38,065 nucleotides of DNA from Deltaproteobacteria bacterium (GTDB taxonomy: Bacteria > Desulfobacterota > Binatia > UBA9968), in contig JACQUW010000031.1 of NCBI GenBank assembly GCA_016210115.1, forward strand, positions 1-38,065, given 5' to 3'. The notes beneath the pieces were generated by a model. That model did not search any database and was not told where the DNA came from. It saw nothing but the letters and a program-made list of their open reading frames with translations. Made by a program: the position numbers and the translations under genes. Positions within the stretch are counted from its first letter, which is position 1. Each line of letters begins with the position of its first letter. This document shows positions 7,991-14,648 of this stretch, in pieces.

Positions 7991-9558
7991 TCACCAGGCA
8001 TACTTTAAACCGCCGAAAACCTGGAGCGGCATGCCGACCTGTATGCCGCGGGTGCGGTCGGTGATGTAGGTTTCATCCGTCAAATGTTTTACGGTAACGA
8101 ATGCCGTCGTGCTTATCGGCCGGATCAGATAGTTCGCGGCGAGATTGAGGATCGTGTACGAATCGATTTTGCCTGCCTGACCATTAGCGGTTGGGTTTCT
8201 TGTGTTGGCGAAGTCGCTAAATTGCGAGCCAACGCGCACAACCTCGAACTGAGCGTTAAACTCGTCCCAACGGTAACCCAAAGCCCCAGTGAACATGACT
8301 TCCGGCGCGTAGGGCTGGCGATTGCCGGCCGCGCTGCCGCCAACGATCGCCCCGCCAACGACCTGCCGGAACGGCGCTTTCTGCTCGGCTGTGGGCAACC
8401 AGGTGAACGTGGGCCGGAGGTAGAAGCCAAACGGCAAATCCATTTGGCCGGACACCTCGAGTCCCTGGAATAGCGCTTTGCCTTCGGCAAGCGGCGTGCT
8501 GCCGCCGGCGATCGAGCCTACGGCGATCAGCCGATCGAAATCATTGCGGAAGTACTCGGCCTGAAAGCTAACGCCAGCTATCGGCTCGCCTCGCAGCCCG
8601 ATTTCAAAATTCACCGATTTCTCGGCGCCCACCTCGGTGCTTGTTCCCGTACCCCCGATGATGTCCTCGGTGCGCGGGGGCGCAAAGCCCTTGTGAACTC
8701 CAGTGAAAAAAGTGATCCATTGGATCGGGGTGTACGTTGCTCCGATGCCGGGGATCCAGGAATCCAGCCAGTCGGAACCCTTTTGACCGGTCAAACGGTT
8801 TTTGCGGGAGCTGTCAATGTACTCGTAGCGGAGAATCGGCGTAATCGAGACCGGACCATAGGCAAAGCGGTTCGAAACAAAGCCCGAGTAGGCCTGGGTT
8901 TCGCGGAGGTTATCCTCGACCTTCGTGCCGCTGCGCGCGGTAGGCGAAGCGCCGTTAATTTGCTTGCGGTCCTGGCGCTCAAAATGCAATTTGAAGCCGG
9001 TCTCCAGTTCGTTCTCGACTCCAAAGGCGCTCCAGCCCATGCGCAGGCGCGGATCGATTCCGCCGGTGTAGTAACTGCGGAGCCGGCCTTGAATAGAGTT
9101 GCAGCTATTTGGATCGACCCGGTTGCCGGCCAGACGCGCAGCGGTGAAGGCGGCGCCGCATTGACCGTCTGTGGTGGTGCTGGACTGGCGCCACCAGTCG
9201 CGGTTGAAGTTTGCGAAATAGAGATTCGTAATCAACTTGGTGGCCTTTCCTAAATCCACCTGGTGGGTCGCGGAGCCGCCGTACCGGCGTATCTCGAAGT
9301 CGTCGTTTCTGAACGGGTTGTATCTGGCCCCTAAGTTCTTGAATTCGGCCTGGGTCAGGCCGCTATAAGTGACCATCGAGTCTTCGGTAAAGACGTTAGA
9401 CCGAAGTGTTAAAGCGTGGCGGCCCAGAAATGAGGTTGCCCACTTCAGGTTCACGTCGTTCAGTCCCGTCGAGATGTTATCGCGCGCCCCATCGCCCTGT
9501 TTGCGCGTCGAGTCAAGCAGGAATCCCTTGCCTCCGATCCTGAACTTGCCGTCGGAAA
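7991..9558 (-). CDS. FecA-like TonB-dependent receptor, C-terminal barrel part (frameshifted gene)
   Basis: This is the beta-barrel portion of a receptor whose plug is encoded in another frame at 9460-10230. In this frame the text resumes with LSDGKFRIGGKGFLLD, STRKQGDGARDN and LNDVNLKWA, a block typical of FecA-type ferric citrate receptors, then continues to GFAPPRTEDIIGG, NFEIGLRG and a C-terminal VFGGLKYAW. No start codon with a ribosome site exists here, the first internal Met being at 9454, so this part would not be made alone in useful form. Both parts together would give a receptor of about 745 residues, a normal length. The frameshift is near 9555-9565, in GGAAACCGCGCCTTTCCGAC (minus strand), and may be a sequencing/assembly error or a real, perhaps slightly deleting, mutation. 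Confidence 0.75.
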
Positions 9559-10230
9559 GGCGCGGTTTCCGCCGCTAAGAGAGGCGAATCCGCTGAAGGC
9601 CTCGGGCGGCGCCGGGGTGATATAATTGATCACGCCGCCGATGGTTTGCGGCCCGAAAAGAATCTGTCCCGCGCCTTTAAGCACTTCGATTCGATCGAAC
9701 CGATCGATAGGAGGATGATAGTAGCTCGCGTTGTCGCCGTAGGGCGCGTACGCCAGCGGAACGCCATCTTCCAGAAGGGTGATCTTGGTCGATCTCGTCG
9801 GATTGAGGCCGCGGATGCCGATGTTTGGACGGAGCCCGAATCCCTCCTCGTCTCGAAGGTTCAGGCCCGGCACTTTCCGCAAGACTTCGTTCACTGTAAA
9901 CGGCCGCGTCTCTTCTAGAACCTGTTGCTCGATCACATGCGCGCTGCCCGGCGTTAGAAAAAGTTGATCTTGCGTGCCGATGACGTCAACGCGCGGCATC
10001 AAGATTACAGTTTCTTTCTTGGTGGGATCGGTAGTCTGCTGTGCCGAGGCGACAGGGGTCTGCGTCAAAGTGGCCGTGGCCCAAAAGACTGCAACTAGAA
10101 AACCTCCAGCGCCATAGAATCGCCGCCTTGCTGGAGGGATTTCCCGCTTCGATTCAGTCAGCGAACTGCGCGCGTCGCAGGTCGGTTTTCCTTTCCGTTG
10201 AAAATGCTTGATACAATGTTTTCGACTCAT
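9460..10230 (-). CDS. FecA-like TonB-dependent receptor, N-terminal plug part (frameshifted gene)
   Basis: The start is the ATG of MSRKHCIK, with AGGAGG 6 bases before it. A long basic leader and a hydrophobic stretch (FYGAGGFLVAVFWATATLT) form the signal peptide. A TonB box-like segment (ILMPRVDVIGT) and a complete plug follow: V-N-E-V-L-R-K-V-P-G-L-N-L-R, PNIGIRGLNPTRSTKITLLE, A-P-Y-G-D-N-A-S-Y-Y-H-P-P, RFDRIEVLKGAGQILFGPQT and GGVINYITP. These match FecA-type receptors for ferric citrate. After SLSGGNR the frame turns to unrelated sequence and stops at 9460; the correct continuation is in the next frame (see the barrel part). The gene follows hemP and carries a CCAGCCAG hairpin in its leader. 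Confidence 0.78.
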   Translation of the reverse strand: MSRKHCIKHFQRKGKPTCDARSSLTESKREIPPARRRFYGAGGFLVAVFWATATLTQTPVASAQQTTDPTKKETVILMPRVDVIGTQDQLFLTPGSAHVIEQQVLEETRPFTVNEVLRKVPGLNLRDEEGFGLRPNIGIRGLNPTRSTKITLLEDGVPLAYAPYGDNASYYHPPIDRFDRIEVLKGAGQILFGPQTIGGVINYITPAPPEAFSGFASLSGGNRAFPTASSGSEARDSCLTRRANRAMGRAITSRRD

Positions 10231-10261
10231 AGCCTTCCTCCTGGAATACAATTAAATTTGT

Positions 10262-10295
10262 GCTGGCTGGCATGAGTCGGCTCATGGCTGGCTGG
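10262..10295 (-). promoter_or_regulatory. CCAGCCAG-flanked hairpin in receptor leader (copy 3)
   Basis: Plus strand: GCTGGCTGG, CATGAG, TCGG, CTCATG, GCTGGCTGG. It lies 32 bases upstream of the receptor start at 10230, between hemP and the receptor. The flanking 9-mers are identical to those of copies 1 and 2, while the stem is a different 6-bp sequence with a UCGG-like tetraloop. Conserved pairing with changed stem bases argues for a structured RNA element. Confidence 0.58.
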
Positions 10296-10309
10296 CAGTT
10301 ATGTGAGAT

Positions 10310-10498
10310 TTACTTGGTCAAAATCAGTTTTCCGTTTCGGGTAATTCTCAAAATGTATTCTTCGCTCTCATGAACAATCACAACCTCCCGTCGCCGCTGG
10401 AAAAGAAAGGAGCTCTTAATCCGCCGACGCCCAATCAAAGGTTGATCGCCCGGCTCGCAGGTGGTCTCGTCCTTAAACGTTCTATTGTGTGTTTCCAT
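10310..10498 (-). CDS. hemP: Hemin uptake protein HemP
   Basis: A 62-residue protein starting METHNRTFKD. Its C-terminal half, R-R-R-E-V-V-I-V-H-x-x-x-E-Y-I-L-R-I-T-R-N-G-K-L-I-L-T-K, is the HemP signature, found beside heme and siderophore receptors; in studied bacteria HemP acts in iron-responsive expression or use of heme receptors. The ATG overlaps the 3' end of the preceding PH-like gene (stop at 10482) by 17 bases, so translation is probably coupled. It lies directly before the FecA-like receptor, separated by the CCAGCCAG hairpin. The gene order fits heme or ferric-chelate import. Confidence 0.85.
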   Translation of the reverse strand: METHNRTFKDETTCEPGDQPLIGRRRIKSSFLFQRRREVVIVHESEEYILRITRNGKLILTK

Positions 10499-10943
10499 TG
10501 TTCTTTTTTCCGCGCCTGATCGCATCCCTGAGATCGTCGATCCGCCGTGATGCGATAAAGTAGGGGTGCTCCTTTCTAAGTTTCAGAAGAACGCCTTCGT
10601 CGCCTCTGGGCAAAAAGAACGATGTGTCTCTTTGTTCACGCCAGACGCTCCAAAAGCCATCCATAGGGACATAACCAATAACCCGCTCCTCCAGGACCTC
10701 TTCCAGCGGGATCGTGCGCTGGATCAGGGGAATCCAGCCCAGCTCAACCCGTATCGACCGTTCTGTGACCAGAGTCTTTTGTTGGAGAAGCAAGAGAAGT
10801 AGAGGCGCTAAGAGAATGCAGACAATAATGTTGAGACGCAGCGTCATGCGCCGCCATAACAAATGAAGATTGAGCGCAATGGCCAAAAGGATGCCGAAGA
10901 CCAGCTCGGGAAGATATTGAATCTCTTGAAATTCAGTCTCCAT
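10482..10943 (-). CDS. Membrane-anchored PH-like domain protein, function unknown
   Basis: The 153-residue product has two N-terminal transmembrane helices (about residues 12-30 and 37-53, the latter very Leu-rich) followed by a soluble domain with E-L-G-W-I-P-L-I-Q-R-T-I-P-L-E-E-V and a late V-L-L-K-L-R...F-I-A-S-R-R-I-D-D-L-R-D-A-I-R. This is the layout of small bacterial PH-like membrane proteins. It lies 30 bases after tonB and overlaps hemP. A role in the uptake complex is suggested only by position. Confidence 0.6.
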   Translation of the reverse strand: METEFQEIQYLPELVFGILLAIALNLHLLWRRMTLRLNIIVCILLAPLLLLLLQQKTLVTERSIRVELGWIPLIQRTIPLEEVLEERVIGYVPMDGFWSVWREQRDTSFFLPRGDEGVLLKLRKEHPYFIASRRIDDLRDAIRRGKKNNGNTQ

Positions 10944-10973
10944 TGTCGAGTGCCTTCTCTAGTTCCTGAGAAA

Positions 10974-11879
10974 TCACTGCAGTTGGAACCTGACCGGCAG
11001 CAACACCCATACCGCGATTGGCTCATTTCCTTTTCGCGCCGGTTCGAAGCGCCATTTTCTCACCGCCTCGGTAGCTGACCGGTCGAGATCGGGATGACCG
11101 GCGGACTGCTGGACGAAAGCGTCTCCCACCTTGCCGTTCTCCAGTATCCTGACCTTCAAGACCGTCACTCCCTGAGCCCCAGCGCGTCTTGCGGCATCGG
11201 GATAGCGGGGTTTGACCTGATAGCCCCCCAAGGGGCGGGCGAGAGCCAGACCTTCTCCAGAGCCCTCGCCGTTCGCCCGTCCGAAGCCGTCGCCGGAGCC
11301 GCCTCCACTGAAACCGCGACCGTTTTCCCCTCCGCCGAGGCCGTTTCTTCCTGTGCCGCCGCCACCTGCTTCCACACCTTTCCCGCGCAGAACGGCCACG
11401 TCTCCTCCGGAAAAGAGATTTCCAGCGCCCGCCTTTCCGCCTTCGGCTTCACCGTAAGCGTTGCTGCCGATAACGCTTCCTTTTAGCGGACCCGGAACAC
11501 CTGGAGGAGTTTGGACGGAGATCGGCTTGGCGGGAGCAACTTTCTCAGGCTCCGGAACAGGGAGGGAGATCGCTCTTTGCTCCTCTACCTTCGGCTCATC
11601 CGGCGTAGCTGCAGGCGGGAGCGGCGGCTCCAGATCCAGAGGAGCCGGCTTTTGCACGAGCTTCGGCGGCGCCACCGTCTCGGGCTTAGGAGCCGGTCGC
11701 GCCCGGACGATCTCCTCTTTTTTCTCCTGCACCCGGGGAATCTCGATGAGATCAACAGCTATAACCGTAGAAGAGGAAGAAGAGCCCGACCGCGGCATCA
11801 GGGCTGACGCGAGCGGGATGGTGAGAAGGTGAATAGCGCAAGACGCGGACAAAGACGACAGCAGCGTTCTATCTTTCAT
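10974..11879 (-). CDS. tonB: TonB energy-transducing protein
   Basis: A 301-residue protein with a short N-terminal membrane anchor (SASCAIHLLTIPLASALM), a Pro/Lys/Glu-rich periplasmic linker (about residues 50-130), an unusual Gly-rich stretch (about 145-210, with repeats of GGG and GEGSGEG type) and a C-terminal TonB domain (about 215-300: VKPRYPDAARRAGAQGVTVL, V-R-I-L-E-N-G-K-V, A-V-R-K-W-R-F-E-P-A-R). It links the proton motive force through ExbB/ExbD to the receptors encoded downstream. The start overlaps the end of exbD by 11 bases, showing an operon. The Gly-rich insertion makes the linker longer than in enteric TonB (about 240 residues). Confidence 0.9.
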   Translation of the reverse strand: MKDRTLLSSLSASCAIHLLTIPLASALMPRSGSSSSSTVIAVDLIEIPRVQEKKEEIVRARPAPKPETVAPPKLVQKPAPLDLEPPLPPAATPDEPKVEEQRAISLPVPEPEKVAPAKPISVQTPPGVPGPLKGSVIGSNAYGEAEGGKAGAGNLFSGGDVAVLRGKGVEAGGGGTGRNGLGGGENGRGFSGGGSGDGFGRANGEGSGEGLALARPLGGYQVKPRYPDAARRAGAQGVTVLKVRILENGKVGDAFVQQSAGHPDLDRSATEAVRKWRFEPARKGNEPIAVWVLLPVRFQLQ

Positions 11880-12288
11880 GTCTTTTCTCTTTCGGCTCTA
11901 CCGCGATGGACAATCTGGCGACACCGGCCTGTCTCGCCTGATCCATGACCTCTATGACCTCGCCGTGAGAGACGCCGTGATCGGCGTTGAGGATCACCAG
12001 AAGTTCCGGGTTTTGCTGCAACTGGAGACGCAGGAAATGAACAAGTTTTTGCTTTTCGATCGGCTCTTTGTTTAGAAACAGCCCGCCGTCTCTGGTAATC
12101 GTGATTGAGACGCCTTCGGCGGGAGGCTGCTGGCCCGAAGCTGCTTTGGGTAGGCTCACGGAAAGACCCCGGTAGTGAGCCATGGAAAGTGTCGAGATCA
12201 TGAAAAATACCAGGAGGAAGAAGATCGTGTCGATCATCGGAATGATCTCGATGCGCGCCTTTTTTAAGCCACCTCGCCGGATGCGCAT
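11869..12288 (-). CDS. exbD: ExbD/TolR-family biopolymer transport protein
   Basis: A 139-residue protein with a basic cytoplasmic N-terminus and a single transmembrane helix bearing the family's proton-carrying Asp in MIDTIFFLLVFFMISTL. The C-terminal periplasmic domain has the V-I-L-N-A-D-H-G-V-x-H-G-E-V-I-E-V-M-D segment, close to the family pattern I-x-A-D-x-x-x-x-Y-x-x-V. The ATG overlaps the TGA of exbB (TGATG), so translation is coupled. It forms the motor with ExbB and drives TonB. Confidence 0.92.
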   Translation of the reverse strand: MRIRRGGLKKARIEIIPMIDTIFFLLVFFMISTLSMAHYRGLSVSLPKAASGQQPPAEGVSITITRDGGLFLNKEPIEKQKLVHFLRLQLQQNPELLVILNADHGVSHGEVIEVMDQARQAGVARLSIAVEPKEKRHER

Positions 12289-12896
12289 CAGTGCGCCTCC
12301 TCGTGGCCGTGGAGAAGAAGTTCGAGTCGCGAGGCGTAATGTTCCATGGCATCCATCTCCCGCTCGGCTCTTGCAGTGAAATAGTTGTAAGGGATGAGAG
12401 CGACGATGGCGATCAGGAGCCCTGTGGCTGTTACAATCAAAGCCTCGGCTACTCCTCCTGTGACCGCATGAGGCTGCCCGATACCCGCTTCGGACATAAT
12501 TCCAAATGAGCTGATCATGCCGGTGACGGTTCCCAGGAGACCTAACAACGGCGCCATCGTGATGATCGTGTCGAGGATGATAAGCCTCTTTTTAAAGAAA
12601 GGAATTTCAGCCTGCACGGCGGCCTCCATGGCTTTTGCGGGAGAGGGATTTCGATGGGCCAAACCTGCCACCAGGATCCGAGCGGCGGGTAGAGATGCAT
12701 CTTGTCCCAAGCGCAGTGCCGCAGTTATCTCTCCGCTCGAAACGTGCCGCAGCATCTCTTCAACGACGGCTTTCGAACTCATCCTGTGCCAGTAGATGAG
12801 CCGCTCTATAGTGACTCCGAGCGCGACCACCGAACAAGCGAGCAGAGGAATCATTACGATCCCTCCTTTAATGAGAATTGAAACCAGTTCAGGCAT
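12288..12896 (-). CDS. exbB: ExbB/MotA/TolQ-family proton channel
   Basis: A 202-residue inner-membrane protein with three helices: near residues 9-28, about 105-130 (TMAPLLGLLGTVTGMISSF, the family's most conserved block) and about 145-170 (GVAEALIVTATGLLIAIVALIPYN). These match ExbB/TolQ. The gene starts two bases after the stop of the small HxH gene 12899-13105 and uses a ribosome site inside it, so the two are co-translated. With ExbD it forms the proton-driven stator of the Ton system. Confidence 0.92.
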   Translation of the reverse strand: MPELVSILIKGGIVMIPLLACSVVALGVTIERLIYWHRMSSKAVVEEMLRHVSSGEITAALRLGQDASLPAARILVAGLAHRNPSPAKAMEAAVQAEIPFFKKRLIILDTIITMAPLLGLLGTVTGMISSFGIMSEAGIGQPHAVTGGVAEALIVTATGLLIAIVALIPYNYFTARAEREMDAMEHYASRLELLLHGHEEAH

Positions 12897-12898
12897 AG

Positions 12899-13105
12899 CT
12901 ATTGAAGCAGTCCTTTCTTGGCTGTCCCTCCACTAGCCGGACAGCGAATCTCAAGATGCTCCGCCAGACGTTGAAGTTCCCGGGCCAGTTCCGCGAAGTC
13001 ATCCTTCAGAATGTGAAGCGTGCCGCTCCCGTAGTGCAGGTGGACTGTCCCCGAATGGCACACACCGATTTCCCATCGTCTTTGTTTCCGCCCTACCGTC
13101 TCCAT
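12899..13105 (-). CDS. Small HxH-motif protein, function unknown (paralogue c)
   Basis: I start at METVGRKQRRW (13105), where GGAAGGAG stands just upstream; an in-frame ATG five codons earlier overlaps that site. The 68-residue product has the core W-E-I-G-V-C-H-S-G-T-V-H-L-H-Y and a helix (ELARELQRLAEHL) shared with paralogues at 89-703 and 7754-7942. One Cys and three His lie within nine residues, which could bind metal or heme. It is the first gene of the exbB-exbD-tonB operon and is preceded by the terminator-like repeat leader, so it may sense or buffer the transported ligand; this is inference. Confidence 0.65.
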   Translation of the reverse strand: METVGRKQRRWEIGVCHSGTVHLHYGSGTLHILKDDFAELARELQRLAEHLEIRCPASGGTAKKGLLQ

Positions 13106-13118
13106 TTCGTCTCCTTCC

Positions 13119-13181
13119 AAAAAAAAGCCCGGACTGCGCTGCGCGCGGGTCCGGGCTCTGGGCTAAAACCTCTGGCCGCTG
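13119..13181 (-). promoter_or_regulatory. Repeat-type leader with terminator hairpin (copy b) ahead of the Ton operon
   Basis: Minus strand: a CGGCCAGAGGTTTTAGCCC block, then a hairpin pairing GCCCGGAC (13149-13156 strand complement) with GTCCGGGC (13127-13134), then eight Ts, then the ribosome site of the HxH gene. It lies 20 bases after the XRE gene's stop. It can end XRE transcripts; any regulated read-through would control the whole Ton/receptor operon. The conserved block before the hairpin, shared with copies a and c, is more than a simple terminator needs. Confidence 0.6.
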
Positions 13182-13201
13182 ATCAAATTGTTCAGGAGCT
13201 G

Positions 13202-13444
13202 TTACTTCTTTCCTTTTTTCGTTCTCTTCTTCCTTGAATCCGGTCTTTCAAAGAGGTCCCAAACCGTGACATTCAAAGCGGATGCGACTCTCTCCAACGA
13301 TCTTAAAGTGAGATTCACTTTTCCTGTCTCGATACGTTGGTAGTATCTGTAACTCATCCCCCTGTCCTGAAGATCCTCCTGGGTTAGTCCCTGAGCCGTT
13401 CTTATCTCCCGCAGGCGCTCACCTAAGAGCTTGGCCAAGTCCAC
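13202..13444 (-). CDS. XRE-family helix-turn-helix regulator
   Basis: An 80-residue DNA-binding protein starting at GTG with GCGGAG upstream. The HTH spans about residues 8-65: LGERLREIRTAQGLTQEDL, then Y-R-Y-Y-Q-R-I-E-T-G-K-V-N, and L-R-S-L-E-R-V-A-S-A-L-N-V-T-V-W-D-L-F. The tail (DSRKKRTKKGKK) is basic. It has no sensor domain. It is the first gene before the Ton operon and diverges from the ferritin-like gene, so it could regulate either or itself. Its transcript meets the leader hairpin 20 bases past the stop. Confidence 0.82.
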   Translation of the reverse strand: MDLAKLLGERLREIRTAQGLTQEDLQDRGMSYRYYQRIETGKVNLTLRSLERVASALNVTVWDLFERPDSRKKRTKKGKK

Positions 13445-13549
13445 GTCTCCGCCTCTTCCTCACACCCATCTCTAAGTGGAATTGGCAGTTCCAGCAGGGC
13501 AGACTAGCCTCTGTTGATAATCCAGTTTTCGAGAAAAGGAGGTTTTGCT

Positions 13550-14021
13550 ATGGACGTCCAGAGCATCATTGAAGGTCTCAATTAAGAGCCTCGGCCACGA
13601 GTATGCCGGTGTCATCCAGTACTACCAGCATAGCTTCCTCGTCCAAGGATCGGAGCGTGAATACCTTGCCAGTTTCTTTCGCGACTCCGGCAAGAAGGGC
13701 CTGGGGCATGTCGAGCGCCTGGGAGAAAAAATTGTCGCCTTGGGCGGTCTTCCTACTGTGGAGCCGGCGACGATCCGCCAGGCGACTGATCTTAAAGAGA
13801 TGCTCCGCCAAGACCTGGAACTCGAACGGGAAGCCCAGGCGGCCCACCTTGCGGCCTTGAAGCAATTGACCGGAGAAGATGAGGCCGAAGAGATCGCTTT
13901 GCGCTTTATGTTGGAGGAGTTAGTTGAGGCGGAGCAGCGGGACATCGATAATCTGGAAATGCTCTTAGCCTCGAGACGGCCTACCCTAACCACGAAAGAA
14001 GTACGGTTCAAATCAGCGTAA
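13550..14021 (+). CDS. Ferritin-like protein, frameshift near the start
   Basis: AAAGGAGG at 13535-13542 points to the ATG at 13550, but that frame (MDVQSIIEGLN) stops after 11 codons. One base less near 13583 would join it to K-S-L-G-H-E-Y-A-G-V-I-Q-Y-Y-Q-H-S-F, a normal first helix of bacterioferritin/Dps-like proteins. The unbroken frame can also start at TTG 13545. The remainder has four helices: one with GLGHVERLGEKIVALGGLP, one with DLELEREAQAAHLAALKQL and one with MLEELVEAEQRDIDNLEMLL. Some usual ferroxidase ligands are replaced: no Glu three before the His of GLGH, and Asp where E-x-x-H is usual in helix four. Full length would be about 156 residues. It probably stores or detoxifies iron. 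The frameshift may be an assembly error. Confidence 0.75.
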
Positions 14022-14036
14022 GTGTTGTGCGCCATT

Positions 14037-14300
14037 TTATCTTCCCGGAAACGGGATAACTTTCGCCGGTCCGCTGGGCTTCGTCCGAGAATGTCGGTAT
14101 AGCGCTTGAGCCAGAGTTCTTGCCTGCGCCGGATCCAACCGGATCGTCTTGTGCACGTACCAGCCGATTCCCGGACCCCAGCGGAGGGAGCGGAGTTCTA
14201 AAATTGCTGAGCCCTCGTTTGTTGTGCACACGATCACCTCGATCCTGTCCTCCGGATTTTCCCTTTCCAGTTTCTGCTGTCCTTTAGTAGTAGCCCGCAT
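14037..14300 (-). CDS. Conserved small protein, possibly PC4-like nucleic-acid binding
   Basis: An 87-residue protein. The core is I-L-E-L-R-S-L-R-W-G-P-G-I-G-W-Y-V-H-K-T-I-R-L-D-P followed by an amphipathic helix (AQARTLAQALYR), a strand-strand-helix arrangement faintly like PC4 coactivator domains; I would not rely on that. The ATG has GGAGAGG upstream. Its leader of about 135 bases runs from a strong minus-strand promoter at 14444-14472 through the third copy of the repeat-type hairpin leader. The promoter carries the same spaced motif as the iron ABC genes, so it probably belongs to the same regulon. It converges with the ferritin-like gene, their stops 16 bases apart. Confidence 0.55.
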   Translation of the reverse strand: MRATTKGQQKLERENPEDRIEVIVCTTNEGSAILELRSLRWGPGIGWYVHKTIRLDPAQARTLAQALYRHSRTKPSGPAKVIPFPGR

Positions 14301-14311
14301 TTTCCTCTCCG

Positions 14312-14376
14312 AAAAAAAGAGCCCGGCTCCGCCTCAGGCGAATACCGGGCTCTGGGTTAAAACCTCTGGCCGCTGA
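14312..14376 (-). promoter_or_regulatory. Repeat-type leader with terminator hairpin (copy c)
   Basis: Minus strand: CAGCGGCCAGAGGTTTTAAC, then a 9-bp perfect stem (AGAGCCCGG / CCGGGCTCT) with an 18-base loop, seven Ts, and the ribosome site of the gene at 14300. This copy lies in the 5' leader of a single-gene transcript starting near 14437, so it is not simply the terminator of an upstream gene. It is the best evidence of the three that the element regulates the gene after it. Confidence 0.62.
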
Positions 14377-14427
14377 AGATCCCAAACGGCGGTTAGTAGC
14401 CGCCGGATGGATTGAGTTTGATTTCTC

Positions 14428-14472
14428 AAACTTTGTACATTCGTATATACAACTAAAGAAAGTTTCTGTCAA
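14428..14472 (-). promoter_or_regulatory. Promoter with AAACTT-N6-TTCGTATA motif (copy A)
   Basis: On the minus strand TTGACA (14472-14467), 17 bases, TATATA (14449-14444) is a near-perfect sigma-70 promoter for the small gene at 14300. On the plus strand AAACTT (14428-14433), 6 bases, TTCGTATA (14440-14447) overlaps the -10 box and the likely start point. The same spaced motif overlaps the promoters at 19523-19551 and 21037-21065. The interior TTGTACATTCGTATATACAA is dyad-symmetric in 8 of 10 base pairs. Confidence 0.72.
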
Positions 14473-14644
14473 GAGAAAATAATTTGCCACCTTCTAAAGG
14501 AATGATGATCTGTCGCTTGCATCTGCGGCATTTCAGCTCCACGCCTTGTGGCACCAGACGCGCTAACAGGCTGCCGCAAAGGCATCGAAAGGGTTTTGCT
14601 TCCAACCTTGCTGTTGCCGATTTTTCTCCGGTTCCCCGCTTCAA
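14453..14644 (-). CDS. Com-like small zinc-ribbon protein
   Basis: A protein of about 63 residues. I choose the TTG at 14644 because GAGGTGA lies five bases upstream, straddling the stop of the FTR1 gene at 14649. The core F-R-C-L-C-G-S-L-L-A-R...V-E-L-K-C-R-R-C-K-R is a C-x-C/C-x-x-C zinc ribbon as in Mu phage Com-type proteins and their many chromosomal relatives. It is the last gene of the FbpAB-FTR1 operon. Its 3' end overlaps the -35 box of promoter copy A. Function here is unknown; a translational or regulatory role is possible. Confidence 0.6.
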   Translation of the reverse strand: MKRGTGEKSATARLEAKPFRCLCGSLLARLVPQGVELKCRRCKRQIIIPLEGGKLFSLDRNFL

Positions 14645-14648
14645 GAAG

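Noticed and set aside
10262..10295. NikR or Fur operator before the FecA-like receptor
   Set aside because: Neither a GTGTTAC-type dyad nor a GATAAT-type Fur box is found here; the repeats are GC-rich and flank a hairpin.
14037..14300. Firm assignment of the 87-residue protein to the PC4 coactivator family
   Set aside because: The strand-strand-helix pattern is only loosely similar and key PC4 residues are not clearly aligned.
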